Assembly (NCBI GenBank): GCA_963779765.1
Contig: CAVZZP010000002.1
Span: 1,550,001 to 1,614,000 of the forward strand
DNA length: 64,000 nucleotides
Origin: Silicimonas sp963779765
GTDB taxonomy: Bacteria > Pseudomonadota > Alphaproteobacteria > Rhodobacterales > Rhodobacteraceae
Reading direction: 5' to 3'
The notes under the pieces were generated by a model. The model was not told the DNA's origin. It saw only the letters and a list, made by a program, of their open reading frames with translations, and searched no databases. The position numbers and the translations under genes were made by a program. Each line of letters opens with the position of its first letter. Position 1 is the first letter of the stretch. Shown piece after piece: positions 8,508-17,082 of this stretch.

Positions 8508-9812
8508 CTACCGTTTGATGTTCGTGGTTTCCTGCAGCATTTCGTCGACCGTCTGGATGACTTTCGCGTTCGATGAATAGGCCCGCTGCGTCTGGATAAG
8601 TTGCGTGAGCTCGCCCGCGACGTCAGTTGCGCTTTCTTCCAGGGCATAGCTCACGATGTCGCCGGTCGGACCATCTGCGGCATCCCAGAGGAACAGGGTC
8701 CCGCTTTTGTTCGACGTGGCATAGATTTGGTTGTCGAGCGCGATCAGGCCATTGGGATTGGGCAGGTCGATCAGCGGGATTTGATAGATCGTCCGCGTGA
8801 TTCCGATGTCGAAGTTCGCCCGGACGAAGCCGTTCGCGTCGATCTCGACCGAGATCAGGTTGCCGACCGGCGAACCGTCCTTCGAGATCGAGGTCGGAGC
8901 GAAGCTGTCCGACAGCTGCGAGAGGCCGATGCCCGTTCCCGCCGCGCCGATGTTGATGTCGATCGGCCCACCCGCGACGCTGATCTGGAAATCGCCCGTG
9001 ACCGGATCGTAGGGACCGCCCGTCACAGGGGCGACCGTCGAAATCGTGCCGCCCGAACCTCGCGTATTGTCGAAGACGATGGTGTATTCGCCCACGACCG
9101 CGTTGTTCGAGGCCGAGTCGGTCAGCGTCATCGTCCAGGTATTCGAGGATCCGGGCGCCGCCGGTACGGTCGGCGTGAAGTTGATCGTGATCGACTGAGA
9201 GGTACCCAGGTTGTCGAAGTACTCGACCGACAGCGGCAGCGGATCGCCGGACTGACCGAACTCGGTCTCCGTCGCAGGGAGGTTGACGCCAAGCGCGATG
9301 CGCGTCGTCGGCTCGGACGTGAACTGGTTCACGTTGATCTGCACGGGTTCCAGCCCGGACCCCGTGTCGCGGGCGAAGGTGGGGATGGTGCCGTCCGGAT
9401 CGGCGGGCCAGCCCATCAGGGTGACACCTGCCGGTGTTCGGAGATAGCCTTCTTCGTCTGTGCGGAACGACCCCGTGGTGGCAAGGAACAGCGGATAGTC
9501 CCCGATCGAGTTCAGGACCGAGCTTTCCGTCGTGACCGGCAGGAACCCACGCCCGCGGACAGCAAGATCGGTCGGGTTGTCGGTCGAGGCCAGCGCGCCC
9601 GGCTGGTCGATCAGCCGCTGCGTCGTGACACGGACGCCGCCCGCCGAGTACGTCCCCCTGCCGCCCTCGATCACCAGCGAGGAAAAGTCGGCTTCGGCCC
9701 GCTTGTAACCGTAAGTGGCCGAGTTCGCGATGTTGTCCGCGATGGTTGCAAGACGGCTGGCGTTGGCCGCCAGTCCCGCGACACCCGCGTTCAGCGAGGA
9801 GGAGATCGTCAT
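8508..9812 (-). CDS. flgE: Flagellar hook protein FlgE
   Basis: A 434-residue hook subunit. The N-terminus MTISSSLNAGVAGLAANAS and IADNIANSATYGYKRAE form the flagellar rod/hook N-terminal domain. RGRGFLPV is a FlgE core motif. The C-terminus ends with the hook helix LIQTQRAYSSNAKVIQTVDE. FlgE polymerises into the flexible hook on a FlgD cap; the only flgD sequence in this window is the truncated one in the downstream chimera. It lies 91 bp downstream of motB. Confidence 0.93.
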   Translation of the reverse strand: MTISSSLNAGVAGLAANASRLATIADNIANSATYGYKRAEADFSSLVIEGGRGTYSAGGVRVTTQRLIDQPGALASTDNPTDLAVRGRGFLPVTTESSVLNSIGDYPLFLATTGSFRTDEEGYLRTPAGVTLMGWPADPDGTIPTFARDTGSGLEPVQINVNQFTSEPTTRIALGVNLPATETEFGQSGDPLPLSVEYFDNLGTSQSITINFTPTVPAAPGSSNTWTMTLTDSASNNAVVGEYTIVFDNTRGSGGTISTVAPVTGGPYDPVTGDFQISVAGGPIDINIGAAGTGIGLSQLSDSFAPTSISKDGSPVGNLISVEIDANGFVRANFDIGITRTIYQIPLIDLPNPNGLIALDNQIYATSNKSGTLFLWDAADGPTGDIVSYALEESATDVAGELTQLIQTQRAYSSNAKVIQTVDEMLQETTNIKR

Positions 9813-9903
9813 GTTTCAGCCTTTCTGCTGCTAGCCCTCTTTCGTCCTAAGGCTCCGCGCTTAACGGCGGGCTAATGGATAAAGTCCGAAACGTATTCCG
9901 TTC

Positions 9904-10749
9904 TCAGAGCTTCCGGCGCAGCAGGATGATCTCGATCCGGTTGTTGCGGATCGACAGGAAGTCGGCGCTGACGGGTTTCCGGTCGGCGAACCCCGTGACG
10001 CGCTGCATCCTGCCCGGTGGAAGGCCGTCCGCCACCAGAAGCTCGCGCACCGCATCTGCCCGCGACGACGACAGCTCCCACACCGGGTTGTCGCGCGCGG
10101 CCATGGGAACCGCAGCGGTGTGACCCTGGACGGCGATGTCGTTCGAGGCGAGGCGAAACACTTCAGTCACGACAGCGGCGACGGCCTTCATCTCGTCCGT
10201 GGGGTCGGCGTCGCCTTCGAACAGCGGGGCGCCGGGGATGTCGAAGACCTCGACGATAAGCCCTTCGTCCGTAAGGCGAGTGATGACGTGGCGTTGCAGC
10301 AGGTCGCTGACCATGCTTTCGCCCGCGCGGCCGGACAGCTTGTCCGCAATGTCCTTAAGGTTGTCGGTTTCCTGCGACGAGGCAGCGCCCTTCTGATCGT
10401 CCGCGGGTTCGATGCCGTTGTCGCCCTTGGCCGAATTGGCCACCGACTGGAGGGTCACGCCTGCGCCGGTTCCGTTCCGCGCCAGAGTGTTCTCGGAGAA
10501 GATGCTGTCCCCGCCGAAGGCACCGTCGCCGCCGCCGGACACCTTGTTGATCGGGATCGTCGGATTGAAATAGTCCGCGATGCCCTTGCGCTGCTTCTCG
10601 TTCGTGGCACCAAGGAGCCACATCAGCAGGAAGAAGGCCATCATGGCGGTCACGAAGTCCGCATAGGCAACCTTCCAGGCCCCGCCGTGGTGACCGGCGG
10701 CGATCACCTTCTTGCGTTTGATGATAATTGGTGCCGGAGACCCCGACAT
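9904..10749 (-). CDS. motB: Flagellar motor stator protein MotB
   Basis: A 281-residue stator subunit with one membrane helix (about 33-47) directly after the proton-conducting aspartate Asp31 in AYADFVTAMMAFFLLMWLL, the MotB signature. The C-terminal OmpA-like peptidoglycan-binding domain has VQGHTAAVP and the WELSSSRADAVRE helix. The ATG at 10749 (MSGSPAPIIIKRKK) is preferred over an upstream in-frame start. It heads the surviving flagellar run; motA is not in the window. Confidence 0.93.
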   Translation of the reverse strand: MSGSPAPIIIKRKKVIAAGHHGGAWKVAYADFVTAMMAFFLLMWLLGATNEKQRKGIADYFNPTIPINKVSGGGDGAFGGDSIFSENTLARNGTGAGVTLQSVANSAKGDNGIEPADDQKGAASSQETDNLKDIADKLSGRAGESMVSDLLQRHVITRLTDEGLIVEVFDIPGAPLFEGDADPTDEMKAVAAVVTEVFRLASNDIAVQGHTAAVPMAARDNPVWELSSSRADAVRELLVADGLPPGRMQRVTGFADRKPVSADFLSIRNNRIEIILLRRKL

Positions 10750-10798
10750 CACCCACACTCCTCACGTTCACCCAAGGACGACGCTAGGACGCGAGCGT

Positions 10799-10815
10799 GA
10801 AAAAAGCCTTTAGGC
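10799..10815 (-). terminator. Short intrinsic terminator overlapping the GMC oxidoreductase stop
   Basis: On the minus strand GCCTAAAGGC (10806-10815) followed by six Ts (10800-10805) forms a short GC stem and U-tract that includes the stop codon of the oxidoreductase gene. The stem is only 3-4 bp, so the call is tentative, but its position between that gene and motB is right. Confidence 0.4.
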
Positions 10816-12405
10816 GTGCGATCCACGGATCAGGTCGGCGGCCTTCTCGGCGATCATGATGGTGGGAGCGTTGGTGTTGCCGCTGGTGATCCACGGCATC
10901 ACACTGGCGTCCACGACACGAAGGCCCGACAGGCCGCGAAGCCGCAAGTCGGCGTCGAGCGGCGCCCGGTCGTCTGTTCCCATCCGAACCGTGCCCACGG
11001 GATGGAAGATCGTCGTTCCGATCCGCTCAGCGGCCTCGAACAGCGACGCATCGTCGTCCGACGTGGCTGGACCGGGCTTCAGTTCCTCTGGTCGGTACCG
11101 TTGCATCGCAGACTGCGACATGATGCGGCGGGTCAGCCGGATCGCGTCTGCCGCCACGCGTCTGTCTGCTTGGGCGGACAGATAGTTCGGAGCGATCTCG
11201 GGCGGGGCATGAGGATCGGATGTCGTGATGCGGACGTGTCCACGGCTTTCGGGTCTCAGGTTGCACACGCTGGCGGTCATCGCATCGAAGGCATCGAGAG
11301 GCTCTCCGAACGCGTTCAATGACAGCGGCTGGACGTGATACTCGAGATCGGCGGTCGCAACATCGGGCCGCGACCGGGCGAAGGCGCCAAGTTGCGAAGG
11401 CGCCATCGACATCGGCCCTGATCGCCGCAGCGCGTATTCCCCGGCTATGCGGGCCTTGCCTAAGAACGAGGCGGACAGGGTGTTCAGCGTCCGTGCGCCG
11501 TCCAGCCTCCAGGCGCAGCGAAGCTGAAGATGGTCCTGCAGGTTCGCGCCCACCTCAGGCTGATCGAGGGCGACGTCGATCCCGAGGTCCGACAGATGCT
11601 CGGCCGGCCCGATGCCCGAGCGGTGCAGCACCTGCACCGAGCCAATCGCTCCAGCCGACAGGATCACCTCACCCTTCGCGCGTACCTCGCGCCGCACGCC
11701 GTCCCTCAGATAACTCACGCCGACGACCCGCTGACCGTCGAGGATCAGTCGGTCCGTCAGCGCCCTGGTCTCGACCTTCAGATTGCCGCGTCTGCGCGCG
11801 GGCCGCAGGAAGGCTTTCGCCGTGTTCTGCCGCCATCCGCCCTTCTGGTTGACACGAAAATAGCCGACGCCCTCGTTGTCGCCTCGATTGAAGTCCGTCG
11901 TCTCGGGTATGCCGGCCTGCACCGCCGCCGCCATGAAGTCGTCAAGGATCGGCCATTTCAGGCGCTGACGGTCGACGCGAAGTTCGCCCCCCGCGCCGTG
12001 CATCTCGTCGGCGCCGTCGGAGTTGTCCTCCGACCGCTTGAAATAGGTCAGGACGTCATCCCAGCCCCAGCCCGTCAGCCCGGCCTGCCGCCAGCGGTCA
12101 TAGTCCGCCGCCTGTCCGCGCATGTAGATCATGCCGTTGATCGACGAGCAGCCGCCGAGGAGCTTTCCTCGTGGATACAGCAGCGACCGACCGCCAAGGC
12201 CCGGCTCTTCGCGCGTGCGGAACATCCAGTCCGTGCGCGGATTTCCGATGCAATAGAGATAGCCGACAGGGATATGGACCCAGTGATAGGCGTCGGACCC
12301 TCCCGCTTCCAGCAGAAGCACCCTCGCCCGGCCCAGGCTGAGACGGTTTGCCAGCACGCAGCCAGCACTTCCCGCGCCGACGATGATGTAGTCCCACTCC
12401 TCCAT
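10810..12405 (-). CDS. GMC-family FAD-dependent oxidoreductase (choline dehydrogenase-like)
   Basis: A 531-residue glucose-methanol-choline oxidoreductase. The FAD-binding YIIVGAGSAGCVLANRL is at 6-22, the GMC signature region YPRGKLLGGCSSINGMIYMRG follows further in, and the catalytic His lies in FHPVGTVRMG near the C-terminus. The ending TSGNTNAPTIMIAEKAADLI is also typical. It oxidises an alcohol with FAD; close homologues are often labelled choline or alcohol dehydrogenase, but betA-specific context is absent. I took the ATG at 12405 because it immediately precedes the Rossmann motif. It is divergent from the IlvD/Edd dehydratase, with about 100 bp between. Confidence 0.88.
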   Translation of the reverse strand: MEEWDYIIVGAGSAGCVLANRLSLGRARVLLLEAGGSDAYHWVHIPVGYLYCIGNPRTDWMFRTREEPGLGGRSLLYPRGKLLGGCSSINGMIYMRGQAADYDRWRQAGLTGWGWDDVLTYFKRSEDNSDGADEMHGAGGELRVDRQRLKWPILDDFMAAAVQAGIPETTDFNRGDNEGVGYFRVNQKGGWRQNTAKAFLRPARRRGNLKVETRALTDRLILDGQRVVGVSYLRDGVRREVRAKGEVILSAGAIGSVQVLHRSGIGPAEHLSDLGIDVALDQPEVGANLQDHLQLRCAWRLDGARTLNTLSASFLGKARIAGEYALRRSGPMSMAPSQLGAFARSRPDVATADLEYHVQPLSLNAFGEPLDAFDAMTASVCNLRPESRGHVRITTSDPHAPPEIAPNYLSAQADRRVAADAIRLTRRIMSQSAMQRYRPEELKPGPATSDDDASLFEAAERIGTTIFHPVGTVRMGTDDRAPLDADLRLRGLSGLRVVDASVMPWITSGNTNAPTIMIAEKAADLIRGSHA

Positions 12406-12506
12406 GGTTGGACAAAAGCACGCCTTCGGGCGTGACACCAGCGTCGCTCATTTCACTGGAAAACGGCCCGGCGTTCATCTAGCCAAGGCGCAAAGGGAGA
12501 ACAGCG

Positions 12507-14291
12507 ATGACTGACCGCAAGCTTCGTAGCCGGGCGTGGTTCAACAATCCGGACAACCAGGAAATGACGGCGCTCTATCTCGAGCGCTACCTGAACTACG
12601 GCCTGACCCGCGAAGAACTGCAGTCAGGCAAGCCGATCATCGGCATCGCGCAGACCGGCAGCGACCTGTCGCCCTGCAACCGCCATCACATAGAACTCGC
12701 CAAGCGCGTGCGCGACGGCATCGTGTCCTCGGGCGGCACGGTGATGGAAATCCCGGTCCACCCGATCCAGGAAACCGGCAAGCGGCCCACGGCCTCCCTC
12801 GACCGCAACCTTGCCTACCTGTCGCTCGTCGAGTCGCTTTACGGCTACCCGATCGACGCCGTCGTGCTGATGATCGGCTGCGACAAGACGACGCCGGCGC
12901 TTCTGATGGCCGCCTCCACGGTCAACATCCCCGCCATCGCCCTGTCGGTCGGCCCAATGCTGAACGGCTGGTTCCGGGGCGAGCGCACCGGCTCGGGCAC
13001 CATCGTCTGGAAGGCGCGCGAACTGCTCGCCGCGGGCGAGATCGACGACGACGGCTTCATGGAGCTCGTCGCCTCTTCCGCCCCCTCGACCGGCTTCTGT
13101 AACACCATGGGCACGGCGACCACGATGAACTCGCTCGCCGAGGCCCTGGGGATGCAACTTCCCGGCTCCGCCGCGATCCCGGCACCCTACCGCGAGCGCG
13201 GCCAGATGGCCTACGAGACCGGCAAGCGCATCGTCCAGATGGTGGAAGAGGACCTGCGCCCCTCCGACATCATGACGCGCGAGGCCTTCGAGAACGCGAT
13301 CGTCGTCAACTCCGCCATCGGCGGATCGACCAATGCGCCGATCCACCTCAAGGCCATCGCGAACCACTTGGGCGTGCCTTTGTCGAACGACGACTGGCAG
13401 ACCCATGGGCACAAGGTCCCGCTGATCGTCAACCTCCAGCCCGCAGGCGAATACCTGGGCGAAGACTACCACCGCGCGGGCGGCGTCCCTGCCGTCGTGG
13501 GCGAGCTGATGGGCGCGAACATGCTTCCGCATCCGGGCGCGAAAACGGTCAACGGCCGCAGCATCGGCGAAAACTGCGGCCACCGCCGCAGCGAGAACCC
13601 GGACGTGATCTGGACGGTCGCCGAGCCGCTGAAACGCGACGCGGGCTTCATCAACCTCAAGGGCAATCTCTTCGACAGCGCAATCATGAAGACCAGCGTG
13701 ATCTCGAAGGAATTCCAGGACCGCTACCTGTCGAACCCCGACGATCCGAACGCCTTCGAGGGACGCGCCATCGTCTTCGACTCGATCGAGGACTACCACA
13801 AGCGGATCGACGACGAGAGCCTCGCGATCGACGAGTATTGCGTCCTCATCATGCGCGGCGCGGGCCCCATCGGCTATCCGGGCGGCGCCGAGGTCGTGAA
13901 CATGCGGCCTCCGGCCTACCTGCTGAAAAAGGGCATCCATTCGTTGCCCTGCGTCGGAGACGGTCGCCAGTCCGGCACCTCCGGCTCTCCCTCGATCCTG
14001 AACGCTTCGCCCGAAGCGGCGGCAGGCGGAGGTTTGGGACTGGTGCAGACCGGCGACCGTGTCCGGATCGATTTGACGAAATGCACGGCCGACATGCTGG
14101 TCGACGCGGCCGAGCTGGACAAGCGGCGGGCGGCCCTGCCCGAGCGGCCGTACTCGCCCCCAAGCCAGTCGCCCTGGCAGGAGATCTTCCGCGAGAAGAC
14201 CGAGCAGTTCGCCGAAGGCATGGTGCTCAAGGGCGCGACGGAGTACCGCGACATCGCCCGCAAGATGGGCGTGCCGCGCGACAACCACTGA
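12507..14291 (+). CDS. IlvD/Edd-family sugar-acid (pentonate-type) dehydratase
   Basis: A 594-residue [Fe-S] dehydratase. Cys57, Cys125 (MIGCDKTTPA) and Cys198 (TGFCNTMG) are spaced 68 and 73 residues apart, which is the spacing I recall for the iron-sulfur ligands of L-arabinonate and D-xylonate dehydratases. This supports a sugar-acid role rather than branched-chain amino-acid synthesis. Other motifs are AIGGSTNAPIHL and GSPSILNASPEAA. It would convert an aldonic acid to a 2-keto-3-deoxy acid. A good ribosome site AAAGGGAGA precedes the ATG. The divergent GMC oxidoreductase could act on related polyols or sugars, but no transporter or aldolase is adjacent, so the substrate is unknown. Confidence 0.88.
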   Translation: MTDRKLRSRAWFNNPDNQEMTALYLERYLNYGLTREELQSGKPIIGIAQTGSDLSPCNRHHIELAKRVRDGIVSSGGTVMEIPVHPIQETGKRPTASLDRNLAYLSLVESLYGYPIDAVVLMIGCDKTTPALLMAASTVNIPAIALSVGPMLNGWFRGERTGSGTIVWKARELLAAGEIDDDGFMELVASSAPSTGFCNTMGTATTMNSLAEALGMQLPGSAAIPAPYRERGQMAYETGKRIVQMVEEDLRPSDIMTREAFENAIVVNSAIGGSTNAPIHLKAIANHLGVPLSNDDWQTHGHKVPLIVNLQPAGEYLGEDYHRAGGVPAVVGELMGANMLPHPGAKTVNGRSIGENCGHRRSENPDVIWTVAEPLKRDAGFINLKGNLFDSAIMKTSVISKEFQDRYLSNPDDPNAFEGRAIVFDSIEDYHKRIDDESLAIDEYCVLIMRGAGPIGYPGGAEVVNMRPPAYLLKKGIHSLPCVGDGRQSGTSGSPSILNASPEAAAGGGLGLVQTGDRVRIDLTKCTADMLVDAAELDKRRAALPERPYSPPSQSPWQEIFREKTEQFAEGMVLKGATEYRDIARKMGVPRDNH

Positions 14292-14300
14292 GCGCTAGCC

Positions 14301-14321
14301 GGGGGAGGCGCTGCCTCCCCC
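14301..14321. terminator. Strong GC hairpin between convergent genes
   Basis: A 9-bp perfect stem GGGGGAGGC / GCCTCCCCC with a 3-nt loop lies ten bases after the dehydratase stop and 35 bases before the convergent AhpD-like gene. There is no T-run; instead AAACCCCCTCCGGAG follows. It probably ends transcription from one or both sides. A hairpin with the same three-base-loop and AACCCCC-tail layout occurs at 27241-27267. Confidence 0.55.
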
Positions 14322-14356
14322 AAACCCCCTCCGGAGCAATTCGGGACAAAGGAAGC

Positions 14357-14929
14357 TTACCGCGACTGGCGGTGATATTCCTTGTTCGGCATCATGTCGA
14401 CGGCGATGGCGAAGCGGTTCGACATGTTGAAGAAGGCAGCGACGTCGGCGAGATCGAAGATCTCGTCGTCGGTGAGACCGACATCGCGCAGGATCTGGCG
14501 GTCGGTTTCCATCACCTCCCAAGGCTCCGTCGTCAGCTTCCACGCGAAATCCAGCATGGCGCGCTGTCGGGGCTCAAGAGGTGCCACGCGGTAGTTCATC
14601 ACCAACATCTCGCCCAACTCCGGGTCGCCCGACAGGTCACGGACCGCCTGGCCGTGGGCGACGAGGCAGTAGAAGCAGCGGTTGGCCGAGGACACCACGA
14701 CCGCGACCATCTCGCGCTCGAGCTTCGACAGGCCCGAGGGCGCCAGCATCAGCGTGTTGTAGTAGGCGGCGAAGGCGCGCAGTTTCTCCTGGTTCCGGGA
14801 AAAGGTCTTCAGGACGTTCGGCACCATCCCGAGCTTCTCTTCGCAGATCCGGAAGTACTTCTGCATGTCCTCATCGAGCGCGTCCATCGCGGGAAGATCG
14901 AAGATCGACACATGATCGGGCTGGGGCAT
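14357..14929 (-). CDS. AhpD/carboxymuconolactone-decarboxylase-like peroxidase-related protein
   Basis: A 190-residue alkylhydroperoxidase-D-like helical protein. The redox motif is SSANRCFYCLVAHG with Cys85, Cys88 and His92, matching the family CxxC-xxxH pattern. The N-terminal part (FDLPAMDALDEDMQKYFRIC) and the C-terminal NMSNRFAIAVDMMPN fit the 'uncharacterized peroxidase-related enzyme' subfamily. The ATG at 14929 follows a plausible site (AAAGGACC); the longer open frame is low-complexity and basic. Its probable role is thiol-dependent peroxide or hydroperoxide reduction; the partner is unknown. Confidence 0.85.
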   Translation of the reverse strand: MPQPDHVSIFDLPAMDALDEDMQKYFRICEEKLGMVPNVLKTFSRNQEKLRAFAAYYNTLMLAPSGLSKLEREMVAVVVSSANRCFYCLVAHGQAVRDLSGDPELGEMLVMNYRVAPLEPRQRAMLDFAWKLTTEPWEVMETDRQILRDVGLTDDEIFDLADVAAFFNMSNRFAIAVDMMPNKEYHRQSR

Positions 14930-15068
14930 AGCGGGTCCTTTCAGGCTCTGCGTCAGGCTGAAAGGCAATGTCGCACGGTTCGCCTGATGCGAAAAGGGAC
15001 GCGGGCGCCGCCTGGCGCGGCTCGGCTGCACAAGGGTCCGCATGGTGGAGGTAAGACCGGCTCGCATC

Positions 15069-16312
15069 CTACGCCGAAGGTGCATCCCCCGGCGTCAGTC
15101 TGAAGACCAGAAAAAGGGCGCACACCTTCAATACGCAGGGAAGGACCGCATAGGCGAAGGTCAGGGCAAAACAGCCCTTTCCGAATTCACGCTGTCCGGT
15201 TGATAGCCGGCCCATGCGAGCAGAGGCAGGACCACCGCTGCGGCCAGCGCCAGCCCCAGTTTGCCGGCGAAGGACCAGATTCCGAATGCCGTCGATGCGT
15301 TCAGCCCGGCGCGCGTCAGGGCTACCGAGAACATGGCCGGCAGGACGACCATGTCCGCACCGAGCGCCGCACCCGAGGCAAGACAGATCAAAGCGAAAGC
15401 CATCGCTGCGCCTGGGCCGACAAAGGCCGCCCCGACGAATCCGAGAATGGCCAGCGGCATGGCGATCAGGAGGACACCTCTAGGGCCGATCCGGTTGCTC
15501 AACCATGCCCAGACCGGGACGCTCAGACCGGCGCTGACGAAGAAGAGAATCAGGAACAGTCCTGCCCATTCGGCCAGCTCCAGGCGGGCATCGACGAAGA
15601 AGAGAAACAGCGTCGAGGTCACCGCGACCGGCAAACTGTTGACCAGGGCGATGGCAAGAAGCCGCAGCGCCCCCGCACTTGCCAAACCGCTCACCGATAG
15701 CGCCGTACCGGTGATTGCGGGCCGACGCCACATCGGGAAACTTGCAGCCGCAACGACCACCGCTGCAATCCCGAGGATCCAGCCGTATCGCCGATAGGCC
15801 TCGGTCTCCGTTCCCGGCAGAAGCGTCGGCAACATCGCAGCCAGAACGACACCGGCCAACATGCCCGCCTCGCGCCAGGCTGCAAGTCGCATTAGCTCTC
15901 CCGGCTCGGATCGAACGGCCAGGGTGGCGCTGCGCCCATAAAGCAGGATCATTCCCACGCTGTAGGCCGAGAAAAGCAGGATCAGGCTGGCCAGAAGGTG
16001 CCAGACCGCCGACGGTCCCGGCTCGATCGAGAAAAGGATCGGGAAGCCGACCGCCAATCCGCCGGCAGCCAGGAGGGCGAAGCCCAACTGCGCGCCCGGC
16101 CAGCGGTCAATGGACCAGCCGATCAAGGGATCCTGGACCAGATCGACCAGTCGTATCGCGAGCAGGATCGAGCCGATCGTCCCCAGGCCGATACCCAGTT
16201 CGGTCGACGCGAAAAGTGGCAGGTGGATGTACAGCGGTAGCCCCGACGCCGCCAGCATCAGCGCATAAAGGCTGACCCTTGGATAGACCGTGCGGCGCGT
16301 ACCGGCACTCAT
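15069..16312 (-). pseudogene. MFS sugar/cation (GPH-type) transporter, frameshifted near its C-terminus
   Basis: The main reading (16312 down to a stop at 15161) gives 383 residues with about eleven hydrophobic helices. It has the Na+/melibiose-type MFS start LPLYIHLPLFASTELG and QDPLIGWSIDRW. The reading ends abruptly in NSERAVLP, but the next frame continues with a convincing last transmembrane helix, ALTFAYAVLPCVLKVCALFL, to a stop at 15069. A net loss of one base, or gain of two, in the homopolymer-rich 15166-15182 would restore a protein of about 414 residues. Substrate unknown. The start overlaps the chalcone-isomerase-like gene by 4 bp, so the two are coupled. Confidence 0.75.
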
Positions 16313-16803
16313 TCCCCCCGAAGAACTCTCGTGAAGGCGCGGGATCGCGTGTTGTCGCCGAGAAAGATGGACATGAAGCGATACGTGATCTGCGGATGAG
16401 ACAACGTGCAGGTCTGTTGTCCGTTACGCCAGAAGCGGATGCTGCTTGGCCCGTCGGTTACGGCAACATAGGTGTCTCCCTGCGACACACCGAGAAAGCA
16501 GTCCTCGATCTTCTCTCGGACAGGCAAGGCGCCCCCCAGTCGTTCCATTTCCTGCATTGTGGCGTCGACAAGGTTGTCCTGCGACAGCTTGCGCAGATAG
16601 CGCAGTCTCAGCCCGAAATCCTCATTCCAATCGAACGGACCGCCCCCGATCGTATAAAGTTGCGCCTCATAGATCGGCAGTCCCCAGTAACGGAAAACCG
16701 CCTCGCTGCGAAGTTCCGCGCCGCGCAGTTCGGCCTCGACAGCCCAGAGCCTGGCGGGAAGGAACACGGTAAACAGCAAGATTGAAATCGGCCATCTGTG
16801 CAT
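16309..16803 (-). CDS. Exported chalcone-isomerase-like protein
   Basis: A 164-residue protein with an N-terminal signal peptide (cleavage near ARLWAVEAE). Its chalcone-isomerase-like fold is suggested by LRSEAVFRYWGLPIYEAQLY, by KLSQDNLVDATMQEM, and by the ending SIFLGDNTRSRAFTRVLRG, which is typical of this bacterial family. It is probably a periplasmic lipid- or ligand-binding protein rather than a flavonoid enzyme. Its stop overlaps the transporter start (ATGA), suggesting a shared function such as handling one exported or imported compound. Confidence 0.75.
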   Translation of the reverse strand: MHRWPISILLFTVFLPARLWAVEAELRGAELRSEAVFRYWGLPIYEAQLYTIGGGPFDWNEDFGLRLRYLRKLSQDNLVDATMQEMERLGGALPVREKIEDCFLGVSQGDTYVAVTDGPSSIRFWRNGQQTCTLSHPQITYRFMSIFLGDNTRSRAFTRVLRGE

Positions 16804-17082
16804 GCTGCTCTCCTACAACCCCAGCGACGTCGCCCGATTCCTGAAGTCGCCTTTCCGAGGCCGGCAAAGCTGCCTGGCGTCTCCTCTCGCAAGAAAACAA
16901 GCGACGACCGACGTCAGCTAGCTCTACGCACCGGCTCAGGGTCTGGATTGAACTTTGCATGAAGTCGCGCCTTGGCCGGCGTAAGCCGCCGGTCGAGAGG
17001 ACGGACTTGAGCTCGACTCAAGCTTGGCATTTTAGCGTCAGGGCATTGAAAGATCGCCACCGCCCCGTTGATATGGCGCTGG

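Noticed and set aside
12624..14288. 554-residue minus-strand open frame over the dehydratase gene
   Set aside because: It is the antisense shadow of a GC-rich conserved gene; composition is Arg/Ala/Val/Asp-rich with no family motif, while the plus strand has clear Fe-S ligands.
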